Shown piece after piece: positions 17,288 to 26,583 of a stretch of 64,000 nt of DNA; position 1 is the stretch's first letter, and every line of letters starts with the position of its first letter. The notes under the pieces were generated by a model that saw nothing but the letters and a program-made list of their open reading frames with translations, had not been told where the DNA came from and searched no databases. A program made the position numbers and the translations under genes. Source of the stretch: Nitrosomonas sp. (GTDB taxonomy: Bacteria; Pseudomonadota; Gammaproteobacteria; Burkholderiales; Nitrosomonadaceae); the NCBI GenBank assembly GCA_016708955.1, contig JADJES010000006.1:62001-126000 (forward strand), in the 5' to 3' direction.

Positions 17288-18058
17288 CCTGATTAGAAAG
17301 ATTCTTCAGCCAAACCCAACTTTTTCTTTTAATAAGGCGCATACTGACCCAAACAAACCCATCAAAGAGAAATTGCCATGGCCATGAACCGCATCCAATT
17401 CCAAGCAGGCTTGTCCCTACCTGCATTCCTTGCACAGTTTGGCACAGATGAGCAATGTGCGGATGCATTGGAAGCATCCCGTTGGCCACAAGGATTCAGC
17501 TGCCCAGGCTGCAACACCACGGATTACTACTTGCTTAAGGCAGGAAAACACAAGACCTTCCAATGCAAGTACTGCCGGTTGCAGACATCTCTGATCGCAG
17601 GCACCTTGTTCCAAAGCACCCACTTGGCGCTAAGCATTTGGTTCTTAGCAATTTATCTGATCAGCCAAGCCAAGACCGGCTTGTCGGCACTCGATCTTAA
17701 GCGGCAGTTGGGCGTGAGTTACCCACGGCCCGGCTGATTCAGCAGAAACTGATATAGGCGATGGTCAAACGGGATGCCAAGTATATACGCTGTGTGGTAA
17801 TGTCCAGGCGGATGACGCTTACCTTGGCGGAGAATTGGCTGGCGGCAAGGCAGGCCGGGGCTCCGAGAACAAGGTGTCTTTTGTGACGGCCATCTCGCTC
17901 AATTCCGAAGGCCGCCCCTTGTATATTAAAATGGCACTGGTCCCTGGTTTTACGCGCAAAGCGGTTTTTGACTGGGCTACCGCGGACCTCGCGCCAGATT
18001 GTATAGTCACTTCCGATGGATTGGGTTGTTTTTCCGGGGTTACTGATGCTGGCTGCCA
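17288..18058. mobile_element. IS1595-family element, 3' part deleted
   Basis: Starts with the same terminal repeat CCTGATTAGAAAGATTC as the copy at 30944 and follows it until GGCTGCCA at 18058, where sequence changes abruptly to the tail of hsdS. The right end and about 270 bp are missing, so a deletion removed them together with upstream hsdS (and perhaps hsdM). Confidence 0.88.
17378..18058 (+). pseudogene. IS1595-family transposase fragment
   Basis: N-terminal zinc ribbon (CPGCNTTDYY ... CKYCRLQTS) and helical region are readable for 119 residues. Against the copy at 31033 it has a one-base loss at about 17725 (TACCC for TACCCC), a premature TAG near 17754 where the other copy reads ATGCAG, and a two-base gain near 17785. 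The readable tail includes ADDAYLGGE-type and TSDGLGCFSGV segments. Confidence 0.85.
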
Positions 18059-18060
18059 CG

Positions 18061-18258
18061 GTAAAGACAAGCTCTGGTATTCCTCATATCAGTGCTAAAC
18101 AGATTAAGGAATTTAAAATTATCCTTCCATGTTTAGCCGAACAAACCAAAATCGCCAATTTCCTCACCGCCATCGACGACAAGATCACCCACACCAAAAC
18201 CCAGCTTGATGCCGTCAAGCTTTACAAGAAAGGTTTGCTACAGCAATTATTTGTCTGA
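18061..18258 (+). pseudogene. hsdS: HsdS C-terminal fragment (type I restriction specificity subunit)
   Basis: 66 codons with no start of their own, beginning at the IS1595 breakpoint. SGIPHISAKQIKEFKI, LAEQTKIANFLTAIDDKI and KLYKKGLLQQLFV are the conserved distal part of the second target-recognition domain and the terminal helix of HsdS. The rest of hsdS, and hsdM, are absent from the window. Confidence 0.85.
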
Positions 18259-18262
18259 TGAT

Positions 18263-18304
18263 TTGATTGCTGTTCCAGTTATGTTTATACTTATGTGTAA
18301 ACAT
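18263..18304 (+). promoter_or_regulatory. Promoter and palindromic operator of the MazEF-like pair
   Basis: TTGATT (18263-18268), 17 bases, TATACT (18286-18291). A perfect inverted repeat ATGTTTA-N10-TAAACAT (18281-18304) overlaps the -10 box, a layout expected for antitoxin autorepression. Confidence 0.55.
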
Positions 18305-18324
18305 GCAAACATTGGAATATTGTC

Positions 18325-18579
18325 ATGAGTGAAGTCATTCTGGATATCAAACAATGGGGCAATAGTTTGGGCGTACGTCTGCGCGCCTCCATTGCGCTGG
18401 AAGCGCATGTGCATGTGCATCAACGGGTGAAACTGACGGTTTTCGGTGGCCAGATCATCATCACCCCGGTGCAGGATAAGCCGTTAACGCTGGAAGAACG
18501 GCTGGCGCAATATGATCCTGTCAAGCATGGCGGTGAAGCGATGCCATCAGCACAGCCTTTAGGTACAGAGAAATGGTAG
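18325..18579 (+). CDS. MazE/AbrB-type antitoxin
   Basis: 84 residues. The N-terminal swapped-hairpin domain is recognisable (VILDIKQWGNSLGVRL ... LTVFGGQIIITPV); the acidic/proline tail (LEERLAQYDPVKHGGEAMP) is the part that usually wraps the toxin. It lies 7 bp before the MazF-like gene and directly behind the promoter/operator, so one transcript with autoregulation is likely. Confidence 0.82.
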   Translation: MSEVILDIKQWGNSLGVRLRASIALEAHVHVHQRVKLTVFGGQIIITPVQDKPLTLEERLAQYDPVKHGGEAMPSAQPLGTEKW

Positions 18580-18586
18580 GTGCATA

Positions 18587-18967
18587 ATGCTCGAAGCAGC
18601 CAGCGCCGGTGTGTGGATACCTGAGCGCCAGGACATTATCTGGATTGACTGCAACCCGCAGGCCGGTCAGGAAATGCGTGATATCCATCCTTTTCTGGAG
18701 TTGTCACCAAAGATTTTTAACGACAGAACTTCACTGGTGATCGGTTTGCCGATGACCACCGCTGCATATAATGCCGACAATCCTTTTGCCGTGGCCGTCG
18801 GTAAAATATCCAAACGCAAGATTGAACAACCCAGCTATGTCCTGTGCAATCAGCCCAAGTCATTTGATTGGCGGGTGCGAGGTGCCAAACCTCACCCGTT
18901 GGGGAAGCTGGGCGATAGTCTTTTCGTGCAGGTTTGTGAACGATTGAACCAGATCATCCAACTTTAG
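18587..18967 (+). CDS. MazF/PemK-type mRNA interferase toxin
   Basis: 126 residues, about 15 longer than E. coli MazF. Characteristic segments are WIPERQDIIWIDCNPQAGQEM, HPFLELSPKIFNDRT, GLPMTTAAYNADNPFAVAV and FDWRVRGAKPHPLG, matching the beta-barrel and the conserved RNase surface. Start ATG at 18587 after AGGTG. Frame intact, paired with an intact antitoxin, and so the best-preserved module of the island. Confidence 0.83.
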   Translation: MLEAASAGVWIPERQDIIWIDCNPQAGQEMRDIHPFLELSPKIFNDRTSLVIGLPMTTAAYNADNPFAVAVGKISKRKIEQPSYVLCNQPKSFDWRVRGAKPHPLGKLGDSLFVQVCERLNQIIQL

Positions 18968-19083
18968 AACTGGCCATCAAATAGCGTGATTCATCATAAC
19001 CAGATAAAATGATCTTATATCGTCTAGGTCAACCGTAAAATACTGTATATCATTGATATGTATCAAATACAAAAAGGAATAAG

Positions 19084-19701
19084 ATGAAATTTCAATTTCC
19101 TACCTGCCGAGGGGTAAGTTTGCAAATGTGTGCATTTGTGTTGGCATTAATTACAGCAGGTTGTGCAACGACGCGATCTCCCATAGAAGAGGAAGAGCTC
19201 TTTTCGTGGTTTGGCTATCTAAATTATTCGTACCTCTCTACGGCACCCGAACGCCGGGTAGTATTATTCCGGTACAAGGATGATCTCGTTTGTGCAGAGC
19301 CCCCAGCAGATGCGGCAGATCAAGTTGCATCAATGTTAAATGCTGGTCTACGCGCCGATAAAGCAAGTATCGGAGTGCAAGGTGAATTACAGCAAGAGCT
19401 TGCTACTACGATAAAGCAACTCAGCAGAAGAACCCAAGCACTGCAGCTTTATCGGGATCGAGTCTCAATGTTATGCCTGATGTTAATGAATAGAATGATT
19501 GATAAAGATCAATACAACGATAAAGAATCTAAAGCCTTTGATGCATCAATTAAACTCCTAGAAATAGAGATTCCTGAGTTCTACAAAGTTTTCCCAAAAG
19601 AATACGATAATCCCAATTCTCCAAAAACTAGGGAAAAAATTGAAACCCCGTCTTCTACTAAGACTCCGAAGGAGACAGGGGCAGATCCTAAAATCGAATA
19701 A
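19084..19701 (+). CDS. Lipoprotein of unknown function
   Basis: 205 residues with a lipoprotein signal peptide: hydrophobic CAFVLALI, lipobox ITAGC near residue 27, then ATTRSP. AAGGAA precedes the ATG. The mature part is mainly helical (GELQQELATTIKQLSRRTQAL) with a Pro/Thr/Lys/Glu-rich tail (TREKIETPSSTKTPKETG). I do not recognise the family; it is cargo between the toxin-antitoxin pair and hsdR. Confidence 0.7.
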   Translation: MKFQFPTCRGVSLQMCAFVLALITAGCATTRSPIEEEELFSWFGYLNYSYLSTAPERRVVLFRYKDDLVCAEPPADAADQVASMLNAGLRADKASIGVQGELQQELATTIKQLSRRTQALQLYRDRVSMLCLMLMNRMIDKDQYNDKESKAFDASIKLLEIEIPEFYKVFPKEYDNPNSPKTREKIETPSSTKTPKETGADPKIE

Positions 19702-19928
19702 AGCTTAACCGCAACTTGAATGACTGTGTATCAAACATACATTCCACAGATCAAGCATTAGCTAGTGTTTAGCGAATAAAATTATTTTATACAACGATCC
19801 AGCGTTATACACATTCATGCAACCAAATAATATGTTTAACTTGCACTAAAAATCAGTCATTAAATAGTGCGGTTTATCATAACTGGGAATAACTTATTTA
19901 GAATTTTTTAAGGGTCTGATCAACCGTA
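19702..19928. other. Intergenic stretch before hsdR
   Basis: AT-rich, about 230 bp; no gene, repeat or clear promoter identified. Confidence 0.4.
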
Positions 19929-22643
19929 ATGTTCCAACCCGCTACGCAGTCCGAATACGCCCTGGAACAGGGACTCATCGAACAGCTTCAACGCATGGAA
20001 TATGCGCGGGTGCGCATTGATGATGAAGCCGAGATGTTGAGTAATCTCAAGCGTCAACTGGAAATCCACAACGACAACATTCAACTGACCCAGTCCGAAT
20101 TTGACCGGGTGCTGAATCATTTGAACACCGGCACCATCGTGGAGCGCGCCAAAATACTGCGCGACAAGTTTGCGCTGAAACGTGAAGCCGCCAATGGTCA
20201 ACCGGCTGAAACGCTTTATATCAGTTTCCTGAATTGTGATGACTGGTGCATGAATGAGTTTCAGGTAACGAATCAAGTCAGCATGTCGGCCAAGCGCAAG
20301 AATCGCTATGACGTGACCATCCTGATCAATGGCTTGCCGTTGGTGCAGATCGAACTCAAGCGCCGGGGTGCTGAGCTGAAAGTGGCGTTTAATCAAGTGA
20401 ACCGCTATCAGCATGAATCGTATGACGCTGGGGTGGGATTATTTCAGTATGTGCAGCTTTTCATCATCAGCAATGGCGTGAATACCAAGTATTTCTCCAA
20501 CAACAAATTCCAATCGTTTCAGCAGTCCTTCTTCTGGACAGACAAAGAGAACAATCGCTTATCCGATTTGTGCGAGTTTGCCGCTGCATTCCTGAAGCCT
20601 TGCCATATTGCCAAGATGATCGCGCATTACACTGTGATTACTGAGGAAGGCGTATTAAAGATATTACGGCCTTATCAGTTTTATGCCACGGAAGCGCTGG
20701 TGGATCGAGTCAAGAACAGCAATGACAATGCGTATATCTGGCACACCACCGGATCAGGCAAAACACTGACTTCCTTCAAAGCCAGCCAGATCATCATGCG
20801 CCTGCCCAAAGTGCATAAGGTGCTGTTTGTGGTCGACCGCAAAGACCTGGATTATCAAACCACGCGGGAATTTAACGCCTTTGCCAAAGGCAGTGTGGAT
20901 GCCACTATTGACACGCACAATCTGGTGAAGCAACTCACCGATGACAGCACCAAGCTGATTGTCACCACCATCCAGAAACTCAATAACGCACTGATCAAAC
21001 CCTATTACTTCGACAAGATTGCGCACCTGCAAGATCACAAGTTTGTGTTTATTTTTGATGAATGCCACCGCAGCCAGTTTGGCGAAACGCACCAGAACAT
21101 CAAGCGCTTTTTCAGCAATGCGCAGATGTTTGGCTTTACCGGCACACCGATCTTTGCCGATAACGCCAACAATGGATTTGGGCAGATCAGAACCACCAAA
21201 GATTTATTTGGTGAGTGCCTGCATAAATATGTGATTGTCGATGCCATCAAGGATGAAAACGTGCTGCGCTTTGCCGTGGAATATGTCGGCAAATACCAAT
21301 ACAAGGACAGCGCCAATCAACTGGATATTGAAGTCGAGGCGATCAACAAGCAGGAATTACTCGACAGCCCGTACCGACTGGAAAAGATCACCGATTATAT
21401 TCTGGCTCATCACGCACAGAAAACCAAAGCGCCCAGCTTTACCGCAATGTTTTGTGTCAGCAGCATCGACAACCTGATCCAGTATTACGCGCTATTCAAA
21501 CAAAAACAGGCTGGAATAGCACGCCCGCTTAAAATCGCCACGATATTCAGTTATGCCGCGAATGAACCCAGCCCGCTGGGCAATGGCATGATCCCGGCAG
21601 AGGCTCCCGATGTGCCCAGTGATGTACGCGGGTAAACCAAAGCAGCCGGGACAAGCTGGATGAATTTATCGACGATTACAATGCGCTATTTGGCACCAAA
21701 TACAGCACTAATGATATATAACTATTATCAGGATATTGCCAAGCGTGTGCGTAATGGTGAGATTGATATCCTGTTGGTAGTGAATATGTTTCTGACCGGC
21801 TTTGACAGTCCAAGACTCAATACGCTGTATGTCGATAAGAATCTCAAGTTTCATGGATTGGTGCAGGCATTCTCACGCACTAACCGCATCCTGAATGAAA
21901 AGAAATCACAGGGTAATATCGTTTGTTTCAGAAACCTGAAAGCCGCCACCGATGAAAAAGCAGAACTGGCTTTTGTCACCAAATTTAGAGAATTGCTACG
22001 CATTAAGAACATCCTCACCACCTTTGCCGATTTTGATGATGCCAACCTGAACCTGGAACTGCAGCAGTTTGAAGACTATAAAAGCAAATATCTGGATATT
22101 CACGATAAGGTTAAAAAAACAGAGTAACACCGAGAAAGTCTCTATCCTGGAAGATGTGGATTTTGAACTGAGCCTGATTCACTGCGATGAAATCAATGTC
22201 GCTTATATCCTCAATTTGTTGGTGAGCCTGAATAAACTTGATCCTGAGGAAGCGAAGAAACGCCAGAAGGAAATCATTGATCTGGTGGCCGGTGAAGTTC
22301 AACTGCGCAGCAAACGCGCCTTGATTGAAGCCTTCATTGAAGAAAACCTGCCAAAACTCAAACCGAATGAAAACGTGATTCAGGCATTTGAGAACTACTG
22401 AACGGCCAATAAAAAAGAAGCATTTGTTAAGCTATGCGCAGAAGAAAACCTGTCACCGCAAGAACTGGAAAAAATACTGAACCACTACATCTTCGCCAAT
22501 CGTTTGCCGCGTGATCAGGAAATTGTTGACACCCTCAACTTTAAACCCAAGATATTGGAGCGCAAACCAATCATTGAGCGGGTGGCTGATAAGATAAATC
22601 GTTTATTGATAAGTTTGTTGAGGGGATGGGCGGGAGTGTTTGA
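19929..22643 (+). pseudogene. hsdR: HsdR, type I restriction endonuclease motor subunit (multiply broken)
   Basis: Full-length HsdR can be followed across changing frames: nuclease domain (VTILINGLPLVQIELKRRG, the PD-D/ExK region), Walker A HTTGSGKT, motif II DECHRSQFG, motif III GFTGTP, helicase domain 2 (LLVVNMFLTGFDSPRLNTLYVDK; QAFSRTNRI) and the C-terminal end FIDKFVEGMGGSV. Frame changes lie near 21630, 21715, 22120 (A run) and 22595, and an in-frame TGA lies at 22399-22401 where Trp is expected. HsdR is a DNA translocase/nuclease that needs HsdM and HsdS, which are missing here. Some frameshifts may be sequencing errors; the nonsense codon is harder to explain that way. Confidence 0.88.
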
Positions 22644-22951
22644 GAGTGTGATTATTCGCTTGTTTATCGGTTATATCGGTTTTGTCGGTTTTATTCCGTG
22701 AGTTTATGAAATTTGGCAGACAAAAAATGCATTTAAAAGCATTAATGATGGTGAGTGAATATTCACCGTGATAGATCCTATCCTAAACAGGACGCGTATC
22801 AGTCACACATATGCCACCTTTCAGATTAATGAATCCTTCATAAATCCGCAACAAAACTCATTTACGATACTACCGCGCAGCATAATAAATTAAGAATTAA
22901 TGTTGGCGCATTTTTATATAAAGAATCTGTTTTTTGCTTGAAGGAGTGGGC
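22644..22951. other. Non-coding stretch after hsdR
   Basis: About 310 bp, AT-rich, no recognisable gene. A ribosome site (AAGGAG) at its right edge belongs to the small gene at 22952. Confidence 0.4.
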
Positions 22952-23092
22952 ATGGAAAAAGAATACGTTACGATACTACAAGATGAGGAACTTCAGAAAG
23001 CCGGGAAATTTAATCTTACAAAGAATGAATTATTTGTTGATCCTGTTTCTGACGATATCTTTTATGAAGAGGAAGAGCTTAATTTTGATTGA
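22952..23092 (+). CDS. 46-residue acidic protein of unknown function
   Basis: ATG at 22952 with a strong Shine-Dalgarno (GAAGGAG) at 6-nt spacing. The product starts MEKEYVTILQDEELQKAGKF and ends in an acidic run (FYEEEELNFD); strongly acidic, soluble, no cysteines. No family recognised. The good ribosome site and biased composition argue for a real gene. Confidence 0.5.
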   Translation: MEKEYVTILQDEELQKAGKFNLTKNELFVDPVSDDIFYEEEELNFD

Positions 23093-23242
23093 GGTAATTT
23101 TTTCTTACATTCTGTTGAGGATGTTTGGAGTAGCCAGCTAAGGAAATCTGCTAACCTTAGCTGACTGGTGGAGCAAGAATTAGCGCCTTGTTAAACGCTT
23201 TTGTTATATCGACACACTCAGGATTAACTTTAATATTGCGTT

Positions 23243-23575
23243 CTACTCAATCCTTTCAGCCGCATCCAAACCGGCTTCAGAGTACAGATCCTTAGCAAGC
23301 CAGCTATGACCAAAGAACTCAATTACTTCTTTATTGCTGGTGCATACCTTGGCGGCGTGTGAGTCCCTCTCGCCCTGTCATTGCGTGCGGTTAATCCTTT
23401 CGCAGATAAACTTACCGCCCTGAGTCTTATATAACGCCAATATTTGCCATCGGCCTACTTCGCCAGAATATGAGTTACCATATGCGATCTTAGGATTGCT
23501 TGATACTTTGGCGATTAGTTCACCATCAAATGCCAAAGTCGCGTCGTTGTCTCTTACTATTTCAAAATTTTCCAT
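23243..23575 (-). pseudogene. Small island protein with an in-frame nonsense codon
   Basis: Minus-strand frame starting MENFEIVRDNDATLAFDGEL reads to TGA at 23380-23378 after ICERINRTQ and continues in frame (QGERDSHAAKVC ... FFGHSWLAKDLYSEAGLDAAERIE) to TAG at 23245-23243. From memory, related proteins have Trp at this position (RTQWQGERD), so a TGG-to-TGA change is likely. 110 codons plus stop in total. Function unknown; it is the last gene before the right end of the island. Confidence 0.65.
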
Positions 23576-23604
23576 TTCTTAATATCCGTTGTAAGTTTGA
23601 TTCC

Positions 23605-23626
23605 ATTTGCCTACATGGTGCCTACA
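23605..23626 (-). repeat. TGTAGGC direct repeats near the right island end
   Basis: On the minus strand TGTAGGCACCA (23626-23616) is followed by TGTAGGCAAAT (23615-23605), an 11-bp period. One further TGTAGGCACCA sits at 13981-13971, just inside the left att repeat. Probable integrase arm sites. Confidence 0.6.
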
Positions 23627-23640
23627 CGGATCATAAAATG

Positions 23641-23676
23641 AAAAAAGCACCTAGCCAGAATCTGGTTAAGTGCTTG
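23641..23676 (-). terminator. Hairpin terminator of tRNA-Phe (island-borne)
   Basis: Minus strand AAGCACTTAACCAGA / TCTGGCTAGGTGCTT hairpin followed by T6, directly after the CCA end. It is homologous to the hairpins at 13897-13928 and 30434-30465. Confidence 0.7.
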
Positions 23677-23759
<83 letters not shown>

Positions 23760-23829
23760 ATTTGAGAAACGACTAGACAAAAAACGGATAGGCTAGTTTA
23801 TTGAATTGTAATAAGATTATTCGATGATT

Positions 23830-23906
23830 TGGCGCGCCCGGCAGGATTCGAACCCACGACCCCTTGGTTCGTAGCCAAGTACTCTATCCAACTGAGCTAC
23901 GGGCGC
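23830..23906 (-). tRNA. tRNA-Arg (ACG)
   Basis: 77 nt, acceptor GCGCCCG / CGGGCGC, anticodon loop CTACGAA (ACG, wobble A modified to inosine by TadA, encoded at 40.2 kb), T arm GGGTTCGAATCC, encoded CCA. It lies 70 bp upstream of tRNA-Phe on the same strand. Confidence 0.97.
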
Positions 23907-24142
23907 TAAGCACAATCTAATTACTTCCAGCTTATTTTATCAACCGGGAGATTATATCAGATTGAAGCAATTGCGGGATTCGAACTTATGCTTTTGTTAC
24001 TGTATTCGATGCCTTCAAACTGTAATCGACTAAGCCGATTGTTTCTCTACAAATAATCACTATTTCTTTTAGCGGGGGCGATCATGGTGTATTTGGCGGG
24101 TCTTGTCAAGGTTTAACTGCATGCTTGCTTTGACCGCGCTTC

Positions 24143-25318
24143 CTATATATCTTCTTCCGGTTCAGGATCTTCTCGTAATGGTGTTTTTGCTGCCCACGTT
24201 GTGGTGATGCCTTTTGCGGTATTTACGCTGCCGGGTATCTTTGGTGTTTTACAATTTACATCAGCGTTTTGTGCGCGATGCCGCAGGGCGTGATCGATCA
24301 ACACCAGTGCAAGCATAGCTTCGACAATCGGAGTGGCGCGAATACCGACACAGGGATCATGTCTGCCATGTGTTTCAACGATTACCGGAGCGCCAGTTTT
24401 ATCCACTGAATGGCGTCCAAGGCGAATGCTGGATGTCGGTTTGATAGCGACATTGACGGTGATGTCCTGTCCGGTAGAAATGCCGCCTAATATGCCGCCC
24501 GCATTGTTACTTAGGAAACCATCCGGCGTCATTTCATCCGAATGTTCCGTGCCTTTTTGTGTAATGCTGGCAAATCCAGCGCCGATTTCTACGCCTTTCA
24601 CCGCATTGATATTCATCATCGCGTAAGCAATTTCTGCATCCAGCCGGTCATAGACCGGCTCTCCCCAGCCGACCGGCACGCCTTGCGCCACCACGTTGAT
24701 CTTGGCACCTACAGAGTCACCGGATTTACGCAGCTTGTCCATAAACATTTCCAGTTGGTCGGCGTAGCTGTTATCTGCAACAAAAAAAGGGTTGTGATGG
24801 ACGTCTTCCCAGTGCTTGAATGGAATTTCTATCGGCCCAAGTTGTGACATGTACCCGCGAATGACAATGCCAAATTTTTCATGCAACCATTTCTTCGCAA
24901 TAGCGCCGGCTGCTACTCGGACTGCCGTTTCACGAGCTGATGCGCGCCCGCCGCCACGGTAATCGCGGATGCCGTATTTTTGCCAGTACGTATAATCGGC
25001 GTGGCCAGGACGGAAAACATCCATGATCTTGCTGTAATCCTTGCTGCGCTGATCTTCATTGCGAATTAACAATGCAATCGGTGTACCGGTTGTTTTGCCT
25101 TCAAACACACCCGAGAGAATTTCTACTGTGTCGGATTCTCGCCGTTGTGTCACATGACGCGATGTTCCCGGCTTGCGCCGATCGAGTTCCAGTTGGATGT
25201 CTTCCGCGGTTATTTCTAATCCCGGCGGGCAACCGTCCACGACGCAACCAATCGCGGGGCCATGAGATTCGCCAAAAGAGGTGACACTGAAAAGTTTGCC
25301 AAATGTATTTCCGGACAT
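24143..25318 (-). CDS. aroC: AroC, chorismate synthase
   Basis: Last step of the shikimate pathway: 5-enolpyruvylshikimate 3-phosphate to chorismate, using reduced FMN. 391 residues; the family signatures GNTFGKLFSVTSFGESHGPA, RPGHADYTYWQKYG and RGGGRASARETAVRVAAGAI are all present. The C-terminal 40 residues (PGSVNTAKGITTTWAAK onward) are a variable tail. It stands alone, downstream of the tRNA pair. Confidence 0.97.
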   Translation of the reverse strand: MSGNTFGKLFSVTSFGESHGPAIGCVVDGCPPGLEITAEDIQLELDRRKPGTSRHVTQRRESDTVEILSGVFEGKTTGTPIALLIRNEDQRSKDYSKIMDVFRPGHADYTYWQKYGIRDYRGGGRASARETAVRVAAGAIAKKWLHEKFGIVIRGYMSQLGPIEIPFKHWEDVHHNPFFVADNSYADQLEMFMDKLRKSGDSVGAKINVVAQGVPVGWGEPVYDRLDAEIAYAMMNINAVKGVEIGAGFASITQKGTEHSDEMTPDGFLSNNAGGILGGISTGQDITVNVAIKPTSSIRLGRHSVDKTGAPVIVETHGRHDPCVGIRATPIVEAMLALVLIDHALRHRAQNADVNCKTPKIPGSVNTAKGITTTWAAKTPLREDPEPEEDI

Positions 25319-25637
25319 TCTATTTTTCTCTTAAAACTGATTGCAGGAGTCTATCATACGTATCTGTGGTTTTTTGAATTGGCATAGAGGAAATCAATGC
25401 ATGAAATTCACTCCGCCCAATACGAAACTACCACGAATCAGATTGAGGAATATCAATAATGAATTGCTTTCATCATGCTATACCTGCGGTAAAATGCAGT
25501 CCGTCATCTTAGGGTTATTATAAAAGCATATCGTTTTCTGGAATATACGAAGAAAAAATGATTATACGAATTTCTGAATATCCGAATACGCATACGCCCT
25601 GCATTGAATACTATTAAAATTAAAATCGGGAGCTTGC
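25319..25637. other. Divergent intergenic region between aroC and hemF
   Basis: About 320 bp holding the promoters of aroC (minus) and hemF (plus). Repeated ATACGAA / ATCCGAAT words occur at 25545-25590 but I cannot assign a regulator. No gene seen. Confidence 0.4.
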
Positions 25638-26534
25638 ATGAATACACCACGAGTTAAAGAATTTCTGATCAAACTGCAAGATAGCATCGTCAAAGAGCTG
25701 GAGCAGGTGGATGGTAAAACATTCCGGCGAGATCAATGGGATCGTCCAGAAGGTGGCGGTGGGATGAGTAGTGTCATCGAAGAGGGCAACGTATTGGAAC
25801 GTGGCGGAGTTAATTTTTCTCATGTATATGGCGCCGGGTTACCAGCGTCAGCCACGGCTGCGCGTCCTGAATTAGCCGGCCGTTCGTTTGAAGCGATGGG
25901 TGTGTCGTTGGTTTTACATCCGCGAAACCCTTATGCGCCGACTGTACATATGAATGTGCGTTACTTCGAGGCGCGTAAGGAAGGTGCTGAGCCGGTCTGG
26001 TGGTTCGGCGGGGGTATGGATCTGACGCCTTATTATGGCTATGCTGAAGATGCGATTCATTTTCATCAAACCTGTAAGAATGCGTTACAACCATTTGGTG
26101 ATGAGTGCTATCCGCGTCTGAAAAAATGGTGTGATGATTATTTTTATTTAAAGCATCGTAAAGAGCCGCGTGGCATAGGCGGTGTTTTCTTCGATGATCT
26201 GAATCAACCCGATTTTGATACCTGCTTTAAACTTACCCAAAATGTGGGGGGGTATTTTTTGACAGCTTACCGGCCCATTCTTGAAAGACGCAAGGATACA
26301 CCGTACAGTGAGCGTGAACGCGATTTTCAGGCGTATCGGCGCGGTCGCTATGTGGAATTTAATTTGGTATGGGATCGGGGTACCTTATTCGGTCTGCAAA
26401 CGGGCGGGCGAACGGAATCCATATTGATGTCTTTGCCGCCGATTGTTAAATGGCGCTATGACTGGAAACCGGAAGCAGGCACTGCAGAAGATAAGCTGTA
26501 TACCGATTTTTTGATTGGCAAGGATTGGGTGTAA
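25638..26534 (+). CDS. hemF: HemF, oxygen-dependent coproporphyrinogen III oxidase
   Basis: Converts coproporphyrinogen III to protoporphyrinogen IX with O2 in haem synthesis. 298 residues, normal length. Conserved segments: RPEGGGGMSSVIEEGNVLER, HPRNPYAPTVHMNVRYFE, WWFGGGMDLTPYYGY, FDDLNQPDFD and YVEFNLVWDRGTLFGLQTGGRTESILMSLPP. Dependence on O2 fits an aerobic organism. GGGAG precedes the ATG. Confidence 0.97.
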   Translation: MNTPRVKEFLIKLQDSIVKELEQVDGKTFRRDQWDRPEGGGGMSSVIEEGNVLERGGVNFSHVYGAGLPASATAARPELAGRSFEAMGVSLVLHPRNPYAPTVHMNVRYFEARKEGAEPVWWFGGGMDLTPYYGYAEDAIHFHQTCKNALQPFGDECYPRLKKWCDDYFYLKHRKEPRGIGGVFFDDLNQPDFDTCFKLTQNVGGYFLTAYRPILERRKDTPYSERERDFQAYRRGRYVEFNLVWDRGTLFGLQTGGRTESILMSLPPIVKWRYDWKPEAGTAEDKLYTDFLIGKDWV

Positions 26535-26583
26535 TCAACTTGATACATTTGTTTGGAGTGCATAGCAGAATGGGCATGAATCA

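Noticed and set aside
23960..24055. tRNA-like fragment (GGGATTCGAAC) left of tRNA-Arg
   Set aside because: Only the T-loop phrase fits; no pairing T stem, anticodon arm or acceptor could be built.
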